Below the pieces are notes generated by a model. It saw nothing but the letters and a program-made list of their open reading frames with translations, was not told where the DNA came from and made no database searches. Shown piece after piece: positions 24,629 through 32,933 of a DNA stretch of 64,000 bases. Location of the stretch: positions 2,542,001 through 2,606,000 of the forward strand of contig NC_019678.1 in assembly GCF_000316665.1 (NCBI RefSeq). The letters run 5' to 3'. The translations under genes and the position numbers were made by a program. The stretch's first letter is position 1; each line of letters opens with the position of its first letter. The stretch is from Rivularia sp. PCC 7116. Its GTDB lineage: Bacteria; Cyanobacteriota; Cyanobacteriia; Cyanobacteriales; Nostocaceae.

Positions 24629-26300
24629 GGGCTTGCTGAAAAAGTAATAAAAAAGTGAGATGGAGGTTTATTAATTATTCAAGGAAGGGCTAAAAATAAG
24701 TTTTTGTTTATTAAAACCAAAAAAGCTATAATAATTTTTAATGCCAGGTCGTGAAAAAGGCAGATTCCTGAAAAATAGGCATAAAAAAGCTCTCAATAAA
24801 CGTGAGATATAAGTAGAAAGATTCATTACTAAAAAAGTAATTGCGATTGCAGTTTTAGAGGTATGAGAAAGTTTAGTCATCACGCAATTAAGGCTAAATC
24901 TTCTCTTCCCTTGTCCAAATTTACCTTCAATAGAACTACGAATCTTCTCATCATGAGCAGCTTGTTTCTTCTTCTCTTTACTAATATTGGCAGGTGGTCT
25001 TCCCAAAGGCGGCCCACTAATTCTAATACCTCTTTCTTTACACCAAGCTTCGATTTTTTTGTGTACGATAAATTTTGTCAATATGAACCGATTCAGGGTA
25101 GTAACCAGTGTATTTTTTAAATGATTCTATTTGTATTTTTAAATCTGTTGATTCATTAAAATTATTCCAACTAATACGGTCTAAAAATATATATCCGTCA
25201 AAATAGCTAGCTGATAACTTTGCTCCAAACTCTACTGTTTTACCAGCTTTTCCGCGAAGAATTGGACGTACATGTGGTTGATTTAAACTTACAATGCGGT
25301 TATCTATACTTTTCTTTTTATTTTCATATAGCCATAGTTGCTGACGATAAATTTCGCTAATTACTAGCAATATTTTATATTGCCTAATACTTAATTTAGA
25401 TAGATTTGCTCCAATATAAACTAGCTGTTTAATGTGAGAGATATTTCTTTTAATATACTGAAGTTGTTTTTTTACTGCTTTTCTTCTTTCTTTTTGAAAT
25501 GGACGACGTTTTTTAGCAACTTTTAAGTAATTTTTTCGTGCAAGTTTACGATAAGTTCTTGGTTTTTTATCTAGTTGATTTTTAACTTGCTCATATAGAA
25601 AATCTATGATTTTTTCGGTATGCTTTCTTGCTTGATTCAATAGCCCTAAGTCTGTGGGGTAACTAATATCACTAGGCGCACAAGTTGCATCTAATATTAA
25701 TTTCCCCCTATTCGTTGGTTCATTTAATTCTTTTTTTTATTGGTGCAGAAGAATCTTCTAACATCTTCTTTACCATTGTTTGATTAATTTTATTGACTAG
25801 CTCTACCCCTATTCTTTGACGAAAGTGAACTAACATTGACGCATCAAATGGAGTATCCTGACTATAGGATGACATTCCTATAAAATACTGTAGATAAGGA
25901 TTTTCCTTAATTTGTTCTACTGTCTCTCTATCACTTATCCCCAGTTTCTCTTTAATAATTAACGCTCCTAGGGCCATACGAAAAGATTTAGCTGGTGCCC
26001 CTACTTCTTCGGAAAAAATTGAAGCATACTCGTCTTCAAACTCTAACCAAGGTATCAATGAAGCCATAATTACCCAACGATTATCTTCAGATAACTTCCC
26101 CTCAAAAGGAAGTTCAAAGTTTTCTGATAAGACTTGAGATTGCTCCTCTTTACGGTACATAAGTACTAAACAAGCACAGTGTGCTACTCATGGTAATGCA
26201 AGGGTTTTGAGTCATTCTAGACCAATTTCAAACACCTGAATATATTCCTCTGGTCTGAAAATGTATGCTGCACAACATTTTCGTGTTAATTCAGCAAGCC
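24629..26300 (-). mobile_element. Insertion sequence, IS1182/IS5-like, with 6-bp target duplication
   Basis: The ends are GGGCTTGCTGAA (24629-24640) and its exact reverse complement (26289-26300). TAAGTA lies directly outside both ends (24623-24628 and 26301-26306), as expected of a target-site duplication, so this copy is complete at its edges. It is 1672 bp long and carries one transposase frame, broken at two places. It lies between the GAP-family gene and the amidinotransferase gene. Confidence 0.9.
24671..26160 (-). pseudogene. DDE transposase, two frameshifts in poly-A runs
   Basis: Three consecutive frames encode parts of one protein of about 495 residues: 26160-25720 (N-terminal DUF772-type domain, GISDRETVEQIKENPYLQYFIG, HFRQRI), 25720-25038 (LILDATCAPSDI with the first catalytic Asp, then VHIDKIYRT with the second) and 25081-24671 (WCKERGIRISGPPLGRPP, then IEGKFGQGKRRF with the catalytic Glu). 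The breaks fall in a run of eight A (coding strand; T8 at 25731-25738) and a run of seven A (T7 at 25054-25060). Removing one base from each restores a continuous protein. All three catalytic residues are present. It is either a dead copy, a slippage-dependent gene, or assembly error in homopolymers. Confidence 0.85.
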
Positions 26301-26378
26301 CTAAGTATTGTAGGCGTTAAAATCTCTTAACTCCCTTTAAAAAAGGGGAATTGCGTAAGTATTGAAAACTTACTTTTA

Positions 26379-27500
26379 TCAACCAAAATAGGATTCTAAG
26401 GTTCCACGCCGAAAAATATCTAAAGTTGCACAGTGAAAAGCGCCGCCAAAAGGTGCATAATTCATAAAGGAACACGGAATTGGTTTAAAACCATGTTCTT
26501 TGAGAAATCGAATCATGGTCTCTTGATTTTTTTCTACGATGACGCGCTGTTCATCGAGCATCAGTAAATTCATGTTAATCCACAAACTACACATACTCGC
26601 GTTAGTATTCAAAAATCCACCTGAAACAATATCTGGTTTAGGTGCCACAAGAATGTCCCAGGATTTAAAAAGCTTCGGAATTTTTGTAACTTCAATATAA
26701 TCTGGATTTATTAATAACTTTCCAGGTGCTAATGGCATAATTGTAGAGTCAATATGCATTGGCTGCCGACATTTCACTTCAACTCTGTGAATATTAAATT
26801 TATCTCCGACGTGCCGTTCCAGCCATTGAATTCCTAATTCGTTGGTAACGTTACTTCTGGTTACAAAGATGTCCTTGCCACATCGGATAAAATCAGCAGC
26901 ATCAAATACAGGCTCAGATTCTGTAATTACATATCTTAGGGGTTCACCTTCAACGGGAATGCTATAGCGCTTGTCGTAAAGGTCATCTGTTAACTTTGGT
27001 TTTGGTGCAGATGTCCATTTAGCACCTTTTTTAAAATATTCAATTAACAATTTTTGATAGGCATGAAGCTCAAAATATCGCGATCGCCATGCCATTGGGG
27101 TTTCAATAATTTCGTCTCCTAGTACTAACAACCCATCTCGCGGACATGCCGAACATAACCCTTTTGATTTCCAATAAGGAGTTTTGAAAGTTCTACCAAA
27201 ATCTATCACATCAGGACGACGAACTCTAATACCTTCAGACTCTAAGATATGAATAAATTCAGCTAATTCTTTGTTAGCTTGTTCAATCAAAAACTTTGGA
27301 AACCGCTGACTTCCTAAAAAGTAGAGTAATTTTGATAAGCTTTTGGGGATTGTAGCATGAACGCTGATATGATTAGCTGGAAATCTGGCGTTTTCTAAAC
27401 GTCCGACAATCACCTCTTCTAGAGGAGACCATTCATTATATGAATTTACCGGACAATAAGAAGGTTGATTCTTTTCTTTTTTTATAGTACTTGAAGTCAT
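26379..27500 (-). CDS. Amidinotransferase (arginine:glycine amidinotransferase-like)
   Basis: A 373-residue cytosolic protein of the pentein fold. Family marks: NSYNEWSPLEEVIVG at the start, CPRDGLLVLGDEIIETPM, the catalytic Asp region PVFDAADF, the His in MHIDST and the nucleophile Cys357 in FGGAFHCATLDIFRRG. The enzymes move the amidino group of arginine to an amine acceptor; close relatives act in creatine, cylindrospermopsin (CyrA) and saxitoxin (SxtG) pathways. The acceptor cannot be read from the sequence. The gene follows, after 61 bases on the same strand, an oxoamine-synthase-like PLP enzyme, which may make the acceptor. It lies 78 bases from an IS. Confidence 0.85.
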   Translation of the reverse strand: MTSSTIKKEKNQPSYCPVNSYNEWSPLEEVIVGRLENARFPANHISVHATIPKSLSKLLYFLGSQRFPKFLIEQANKELAEFIHILESEGIRVRRPDVIDFGRTFKTPYWKSKGLCSACPRDGLLVLGDEIIETPMAWRSRYFELHAYQKLLIEYFKKGAKWTSAPKPKLTDDLYDKRYSIPVEGEPLRYVITESEPVFDAADFIRCGKDIFVTRSNVTNELGIQWLERHVGDKFNIHRVEVKCRQPMHIDSTIMPLAPGKLLINPDYIEVTKIPKLFKSWDILVAPKPDIVSGGFLNTNASMCSLWINMNLLMLDEQRVIVEKNQETMIRFLKEHGFKPIPCSFMNYAPFGGAFHCATLDIFRRGTLESYFG

Positions 27501-27561
27501 ATTTAATATCTTTTGCGATTAATTTTTAAGCTTTTTTAAGTAATTTGAAGTATTTATTATT

Positions 27562-28782
27562 TCAAAAATTGTAGCGCGACCGCATTTTTTCTAAAGCTAT
27601 AATAAATCCATTTACGTCTGAGGCAGTGTGTTGATTATTAAGCATCAGGCGGATTACGGCTTGATTGCGTTTAATAGCCGGATAACGGAACACTGGTACG
27701 CAATAACCCATTTCTAAAAACTCTCGCCGTACTTGTTCGGCAACTTCGTCACTACCAATAAAAATGGAATTAATATACGAAGGTGTACTATTAATTTTAA
27801 AGTTACGCTCAATTAAAATTTCTCGCAATTGTAAACAGCGTTTTAAATAGTTGTCTATGATTTGTGGATTGTCTTGCAAATAATTTATGATTTCTAAGTT
27901 AGTTGCAGCTGTAGGTGGTTGCATTGTTGCTGTAAACAATGAAGTTCCTGAAAGTATTTCCAAAGACTTTACAAAACCTTCTGGTCCGCTAATTGCACCA
28001 CCTTCAATACCTATTGCTTTAGAAAAGGAAACCATGATAAAGGTTGCCTTAGATAATGCCTGATAATCTTCATAAAAAGGACGATTAGGGGTTCCATAAA
28101 TCATGAATCCATTTGCGTCATCTACATAGGACAAAACTCCGTAGCGTTCGCATACATCGAGCAGTTGAGCTATGGGGGCTACACTACCATCGCAAGAGTA
28201 TACAGTCTCGAAGACTACGATAATTTTATGTGACTTTATTTTGCTCAGAACTTGTTCTAAAGACTCTGGATTGTTGTGTTTAAAAGCGTAAACTTGAGAG
28301 CCATACTTCAATTTTGAGACAGGATTCCATAGACTCCAATGACAATCCCTGTCTAAAACAAATACAACATCGCGATTATCAATCTTGTTATTATCATCAA
28401 AAGCAAAAAAGGCTGTCATACCATTGACAAAACCCAAATTAGCTAGCGCACCGCTTCCAAAAGTCAAAGTATACTCAGAAGCAAAAATTTGGCTCATCTT
28501 TTGTTCGAGTAGAACATGCGGACGACAAACTCCTTGAGTCATACGCGAACCGCCAGTAGCTAAGCCGTACTGACGCGCGTTCTCACAAAACATATCAATG
28601 AACTTTTTATCTTCTTGCAATCCTAAAACATTAATGCCAGCAAAATTTATGGTTTCTTTGCCATTGTGTACTATTCTAGAGCCACTCATGCCATCCATAA
28701 TTGGAACATTATAAAAATAGCCTGCGATTTCCGAAGATTCTAAAAACTGCTTGTTGTCCCAATTTGAATTTTTGTTCTGCAT
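27562..28782 (-). CDS. Alpha-oxoamine-synthase-like PLP enzyme (class II aminotransferase fold)
   Basis: A 406-residue fold-type I PLP protein. It shows FGSGALANLG, DCHWSLWNP, ETVYSCDGSVAPI, YVDDANGFMIYG and the cofactor lysine K255 in SFSKAIG, then TMQPPTAATN. The pattern is that of 8-amino-7-oxononanoate and serine palmitoyltransferase enzymes, which condense an amino acid with an acyl thioester and lose CO2. The usual DEAH or DDAH is DDAN here, so substrate or chemistry may differ. No acyl carrier or polyketide gene is adjacent. Saxitoxin SxtA4 has the same enzyme type paired with an amidinotransferase, which is why the neighbour is interesting. Predicted cytosolic. Confidence 0.8.
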   Translation of the reverse strand: MQNKNSNWDNKQFLESSEIAGYFYNVPIMDGMSGSRIVHNGKETINFAGINVLGLQEDKKFIDMFCENARQYGLATGGSRMTQGVCRPHVLLEQKMSQIFASEYTLTFGSGALANLGFVNGMTAFFAFDDNNKIDNRDVVFVLDRDCHWSLWNPVSKLKYGSQVYAFKHNNPESLEQVLSKIKSHKIIVVFETVYSCDGSVAPIAQLLDVCERYGVLSYVDDANGFMIYGTPNRPFYEDYQALSKATFIMVSFSKAIGIEGGAISGPEGFVKSLEILSGTSLFTATMQPPTAATNLEIINYLQDNPQIIDNYLKRCLQLREILIERNFKINSTPSYINSIFIGSDEVAEQVRREFLEMGYCVPVFRYPAIKRNQAVIRLMLNNQHTASDVNGFIIALEKMRSRYNF

Positions 28783-29298
28783 TTAATATGTCAAATAAAA
28801 CATCGGCGTTGCTGAATCCGAGTCTGAATTACGCGATCGGGTCAAGTTTAGGGTGCTACGTGCCCTCAAGCGATACGGAAGCATACTTAAGATAATATAT
28901 TACTATCCCAAATATACACTTCAGTATTTATTCTGGTGAATGAGTAACAAAAAGTATTATCGGCTTTGTAAATCGGGGCAAGAAGAAAAAAGAAGAAGTA
29001 ATAAAGTTACAAGAAAAGGCGTAAAAAATGATACATTATGTAACCCTGCCAGCAGAGCAATAAGTGTCTGGGTTACTGCAATCGATTCACCCACAACAGA
29101 TTGCAGACGAACGGGTGCGTCAAACAGTAGAACTGTGATTAAATCCGATTTAAGGAAAAAATGGGTTACGGTGCTTTCAGCAGTTATCTGCTAAAAATGA
29201 ATCTATTAAAAAGCACCTAACCCAACCTACTTGCTTATTGGTCATTAAAAGTTATCCTATGCCCCATGCCCCATGCCCCATGCCCAATCCCCAATTAT
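28783..29298. other. Gene-free region with insertion-element remnants
   Basis: At about 28803 lies TCGGCGTTGCTGAAT, matching one end of the MITE-like element at 49671-49815 but without a partner, so a relic. A GGTTGGGTTAGG-type repeat arm is present at about 29215-29232. Possible transposase remains are at 29064-29138. The end (29258-29298) is a CCCCATG heptamer tract. An open frame at 28940-29194 has no supporting signal. Confidence 0.5.
29064..29138 (+). pseudogene. Possible transposase N-terminal relic
   Basis: Twenty-four codons read LLQSIHPQQIADERVRQTVEL, reminiscent of the helical N-terminal region of some cyanobacterial transposases, and then stop. There is no start with a ribosome-binding site and no other part of such a gene nearby. 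It is a weak call based on residue pattern alone. Confidence 0.2.
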
Positions 29299-31395
29299 TT
29301 ACTTAGAAACTTGAACTTTACTAATATCTACAGTCAAATCATCAAGCTGTTTCTTAACTTCAGGAGCGACTGCTTCTTGATATCTTCCTTGAAGATGTTC
29401 TGCAAAGAACTTTTCTAATGCTGCTGCAACTGCTAACTTGTTAGTTTCTTGTCTGAAACCATGCCCTTCATCTGGTGCTAAGAGATAATCTACGTCTATT
29501 TCTTTAGTTCGTAAGGCTGCAACTATTTGGTCCGATTCAGCTTGTTTAACTCTAGGATCGTTAGCTCCTTGAATTACTAATAAAGGAGATTTCATTTTAT
29601 CGGCTGAAAATAAAGGAGACTGTTGCTGTAGTTGTTTTTTCCCTTCCGGTGTATTTGGATCGCCCATTCTTAATTTTAATTCTGCTTTGAAACTTTCCCA
29701 GTAAGGAGGAACAGAATTAAATAAAGTTATCAGATTGGAAGGACCTACATAGGAAACACCTGCTGCATAAAGTTCGGGAGTAAAAGCCAAACCTGCTAGA
29801 GTTGCATAACCTCCATAGGAACCACCAAAGATTCCCACTCGCTTTGGATCGGCAATTCCTTGATCGATAAGATATTTTACCCCATCGGTGATGTCATGCT
29901 GCATTGCTCCGGTTCCCCACTGTTTGTTTCCAGCATTGAGGAACTTTTTACCATAACCCGTGGATGCTCTAAAATTCGGCTGAAATACTGCATAGCCGCG
30001 ATTAGCTAAAAATTGAGTGTAAGGATTATAACCCCAAACGTCTCTCGCCCAAGGTCCGCCATGAGGCATTACTACTACTGGTAAGTTGCGGGCTGGTTTG
30101 CCTACAGGTAATGTTAAATATGCCGGTATTTCTAATCCATCTCTAGCGGTATAGCGAATTGGGGTCATTTTCGCTAAATTTTCTCGCTTTAGTTCTGGAA
30201 GTATTTGGTACAGTAACGAAAGTTTTTTGGTTTGTCGGTTAAATAGATAAGCAGAACCTGGATCTATATCGCTACTTACAGTAACAATCATTTTTTGTCC
30301 GTCTTCTGTCATCGAACTCATTCCCAGTTGTCCATCGGGCAATTTTTCTTTTAAATAAGCTAAATCCGCCGCGAATTCCTTATCCTTGGGATAAATTCTC
30401 TGTTTATCTCCTATATATACCGTCCCGATTAACTCTTCTGTTTCTTCAGAAAAAATTGGCGAACCAAAATCTACTTGCTTTTCTGGATCGGAATCTACTA
30501 ATTCCAGCTTTTTAGTTTGGGGATTAAACAAAACTAGCTGACTCAAATCTACATCGTTACCTTTATTTGTTGACATGTAGACTTGCTTGCCATTTTTATG
30601 AAACCTAACTGGAGAGCAAGTTTCTCCAAATTGACATCTATAAACTTCTTCAAAACTATCGGCTTCGATGCGATTGATTTGGGTGCTGCCGTCTGGCAAA
30701 TTAATTACAGCCAAACGTAAATTACCATTTAAATCCGTTACCCAATTAGAAACATTACTGTCGTTTTTATACAGTAATTTTCTTGCTCCAGTGGCAATAT
30801 TTATACTATAAACATCGTGAAATTTGGGGTCGCGGTCGTTTAATCCGACAATAATAGTATCAGGATTGTTTTCTGGTACTGCGTAAATAATTGCTCGTAC
30901 TTGGTCATCGGGAGTCAAGTCTTTAGCTTTCGGTACTTGTCCCTTTGCGACTTTATCTGTCGGTGAAACTGCATAGATACGAAAGTTTTCATTCCCTCCT
31001 TTATCTTGCACAAATAGGATATATTGACTATCTTGACTCCAAAAATAAGCCGGAATCGGTCTATTTTTATCCTCAGTTATCGGACGAGCAGCACTCATTG
31101 GTTCGTCTATCCCTTTAACCCAGATATTAATTACCCCGTTTAAAGGTTTCCGAAAAGCAAGGTATTTTCCATCCGGAGAAAGTTGCGCTCCAGAAATTTC
31201 TGGGTCCCCAAAAAATATTTTTCGGTCAATTAATGGCGGCTGTTGCTGAGAATTATCCCGATTTTGAGCTTGCATTTGTATAATTTTGTTATTCTCATCA
31301 ATTTGAGTAAAAATCTCAGATGATTGTGCTTTAGCCGAACTAATGGAACTAACAGCAATTATTCCTAAGAAAAAGCCGAATATTTTTAGTTTCAT
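29299..31395 (-). CDS. Prolyl-oligopeptidase-family (S9) serine peptidase, exported
   Basis: A 698-residue protein with a Sec signal peptide (FGFFLGIIAVSSISSAKA, cleavage before QSS). A seven-bladed propeller region (about 60-400) precedes an alpha/beta-hydrolase domain: nucleophile S526 in GGSYGGYA, Asp in GANDPRVKQ and His in DEGHGFR. Family members cut short peptides behind proline or act as acylaminoacyl peptidases; this copy probably works in the periplasm. Start ATG 31395 gives the signal peptide directly. The flanking gaps are repeat-rich, and it seems to be a single-gene unit. Confidence 0.9.
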   Translation of the reverse strand: MKLKIFGFFLGIIAVSSISSAKAQSSEIFTQIDENNKIIQMQAQNRDNSQQQPPLIDRKIFFGDPEISGAQLSPDGKYLAFRKPLNGVINIWVKGIDEPMSAARPITEDKNRPIPAYFWSQDSQYILFVQDKGGNENFRIYAVSPTDKVAKGQVPKAKDLTPDDQVRAIIYAVPENNPDTIIVGLNDRDPKFHDVYSINIATGARKLLYKNDSNVSNWVTDLNGNLRLAVINLPDGSTQINRIEADSFEEVYRCQFGETCSPVRFHKNGKQVYMSTNKGNDVDLSQLVLFNPQTKKLELVDSDPEKQVDFGSPIFSEETEELIGTVYIGDKQRIYPKDKEFAADLAYLKEKLPDGQLGMSSMTEDGQKMIVTVSSDIDPGSAYLFNRQTKKLSLLYQILPELKRENLAKMTPIRYTARDGLEIPAYLTLPVGKPARNLPVVVMPHGGPWARDVWGYNPYTQFLANRGYAVFQPNFRASTGYGKKFLNAGNKQWGTGAMQHDITDGVKYLIDQGIADPKRVGIFGGSYGGYATLAGLAFTPELYAAGVSYVGPSNLITLFNSVPPYWESFKAELKLRMGDPNTPEGKKQLQQQSPLFSADKMKSPLLVIQGANDPRVKQAESDQIVAALRTKEIDVDYLLAPDEGHGFRQETNKLAVAAALEKFFAEHLQGRYQEAVAPEVKKQLDDLTVDISKVQVSK

Positions 31396-31739
31396 TTGTG
31401 ACTTTCGTAAAGTTTTTAGTTAACATATATATTTTATTGAAATTTGATTTATTGTGCGGTTTTTATATTTTTATTAGGAAAAAAGTCACAGGTAAACGGT
31501 TAAAGGTTGAAGGTTAGAGGTTAAAGGTTAAAGGTTAAAGGTCAAAGGTTAAAATTCTCATGTTTTCCTTTCATCAATTACCAATTACCAATTACCCATT
31601 AGAAGCAGCCGGATTTTGCTCAGTAATTATGGAAGGGGTAGAACATTTTTATCAATTAAATTAAAAAGGTGCGTTACGGTTAAAACCGATAACACACCCT
31701 ACAAATTAATTGTTGATATGTATTAATTTTTAACGATGC
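31396..31739. repeat. Repeat-filled gap: TTAAAGG STRR and a GGTGCGTTACGG hairpin
   Basis: TTAAAGG/TTAGAGG heptamers run from about 31497 to 31555, followed by a few TTACCAA units (31580-31600). At 31669-31703, GGTGCGTTACGGTT pairs with AACCGATAACACACC across two bases; this strong hairpin lies downstream of the minus-strand gene upstream of it and could end transcription. No gene is visible. Confidence 0.65.
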
Positions 31740-32378
31740 TTAATTCTCTTTACCCGTAGCTAATGGTTCGTCAGTACTAGTTTCCAGAACTCTTATACGA
31801 TTATTAAGTTGTTCTACAGTTTGCAGGTTGTAACGTTCTAAAGAATAACCAAACCAGACGACAGTACCGCCGAAAACGGCTGTAACAGCAACCAAAAGAC
31901 TGGCGAGCATTCTTACTTGCGATCGCAAATGTTTAACTTCGCGGTTCTGACTTTCGAGTTTAATTACAGAAGTTGGATGTATCGGTTGTTTTGGCTCTGG
32001 TTCCAATCCTGCTTCGATTTCAGCCGCTTGCTTAACTGTAGTAGCTGGTTTAAAAGCAACTTGTTTGCGAAGCCAGTTGACAATTAATTGAGGACAATTA
32101 CTTTTATACCATTTCCATGCAATTACCTTAAATGCTGGTTTAGATAACCTAGCAATAAGCTTTAAACTTTTGTTTAAGGTACGAGAACGAAACTTTTGGT
32201 TGATGAGATTAACGTGCCCAATATCATACAGACAATCGATAATAAGCTTAATCGAAGCTTCTTCTCTGCTGCTTAAATTTTCTAATAGTAGAAGAACGTC
32301 ATGGATTTTTTGTTCTTCTATTTTCTTAGCCGGTGATATTTTTGTTAAGTCATCCAATTCATCCATCTGAGTACGCAT
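31740..32378 (-). CDS. Unknown protein with one transmembrane segment
   Basis: A 212-residue protein that I do not recognise. It has an acidic N-terminus (about 1-60), a basic middle (about 65-110, KSLKLIARLSKPAFKVIAWKW), a proline- and glutamate-rich linker, then a coiled-coil-like stretch followed by one hydrophobic segment (MLASLLVAVTAVFGGTVVWFGY, about 157-178) and a short tail with NNRIRVLE. It is probably membrane-anchored with the bulk in the cytoplasm. An in-frame second Met at residue 5 is an alternative start. No operon partner is obvious. Confidence 0.6.
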   Translation of the reverse strand: MRTQMDELDDLTKISPAKKIEEQKIHDVLLLLENLSSREEASIKLIIDCLYDIGHVNLINQKFRSRTLNKSLKLIARLSKPAFKVIAWKWYKSNCPQLIVNWLRKQVAFKPATTVKQAAEIEAGLEPEPKQPIHPTSVIKLESQNREVKHLRSQVRMLASLLVAVTAVFGGTVVWFGYSLERYNLQTVEQLNNRIRVLETSTDEPLATGKEN

Positions 32379-32933
32379 AGTATTTTGGCTGATAGCAATT
32401 AGCCTTTTTTTAGCTGTAATACAATAATTTTTTCACAAACAAACTCAAGCAAGCAAGTTAAACTCTTATAAATTAAGATATTTATCTCACGGATATAAAA
32501 GGTAAATAGTTTCTACCGAACTTTATCTTATGCGTTTTTTATTAATTCTCAAAACAAAAGCCGTAAAAATTCAGTGAAAACTAGGTTATTTTAAGCCAGT
32601 AATTTTTTAATCTTCAAAAAAATGTGTATAAAATATACAGAGAAAATACTTAGCCATGATTGATTCATAAGGTCATTTTAAAGCGGATAACTATTTTAAA
32701 AGATTACCCGCAGGATGATTTTGTTTCATCTTCGGGGGTATTTTGACAGATTATCGCGAGTAAATTTTATGTATTGTCAAATATAAAAACTCGCTGTTTT
32801 TTCTCCGAACAACCCTCTTCTTAACAAATAGCCCCCCAACCCCCAATTCTGGGGGAGAAAAAGAAATTGATGTCTTTTAAGCAATTAGGTATTGATTACC
32901 AATTACCCATTACCAACTACCACCCCTAACCTA
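32379..32933. other. Gene-free AT-rich stretch
   Basis: The first part should hold the promoter of the minus-strand unknown gene. At 32829-32856, AGCCCCCCAACCCCCAATTCTGGGGGAG forms an imperfect C/G-rich hairpin. The last 50 bases are TTACCAA/TTACCCA heptamers that touch the end of treY. No coding region was seen. Confidence 0.5.

Noticed and set aside
28940-29194. Plus-strand frame of 84 codons starting MSNKKYYRLCKSG
   Set aside because: No ribosome-binding site, irregular composition and overlap with repeat remnants; no family pattern.
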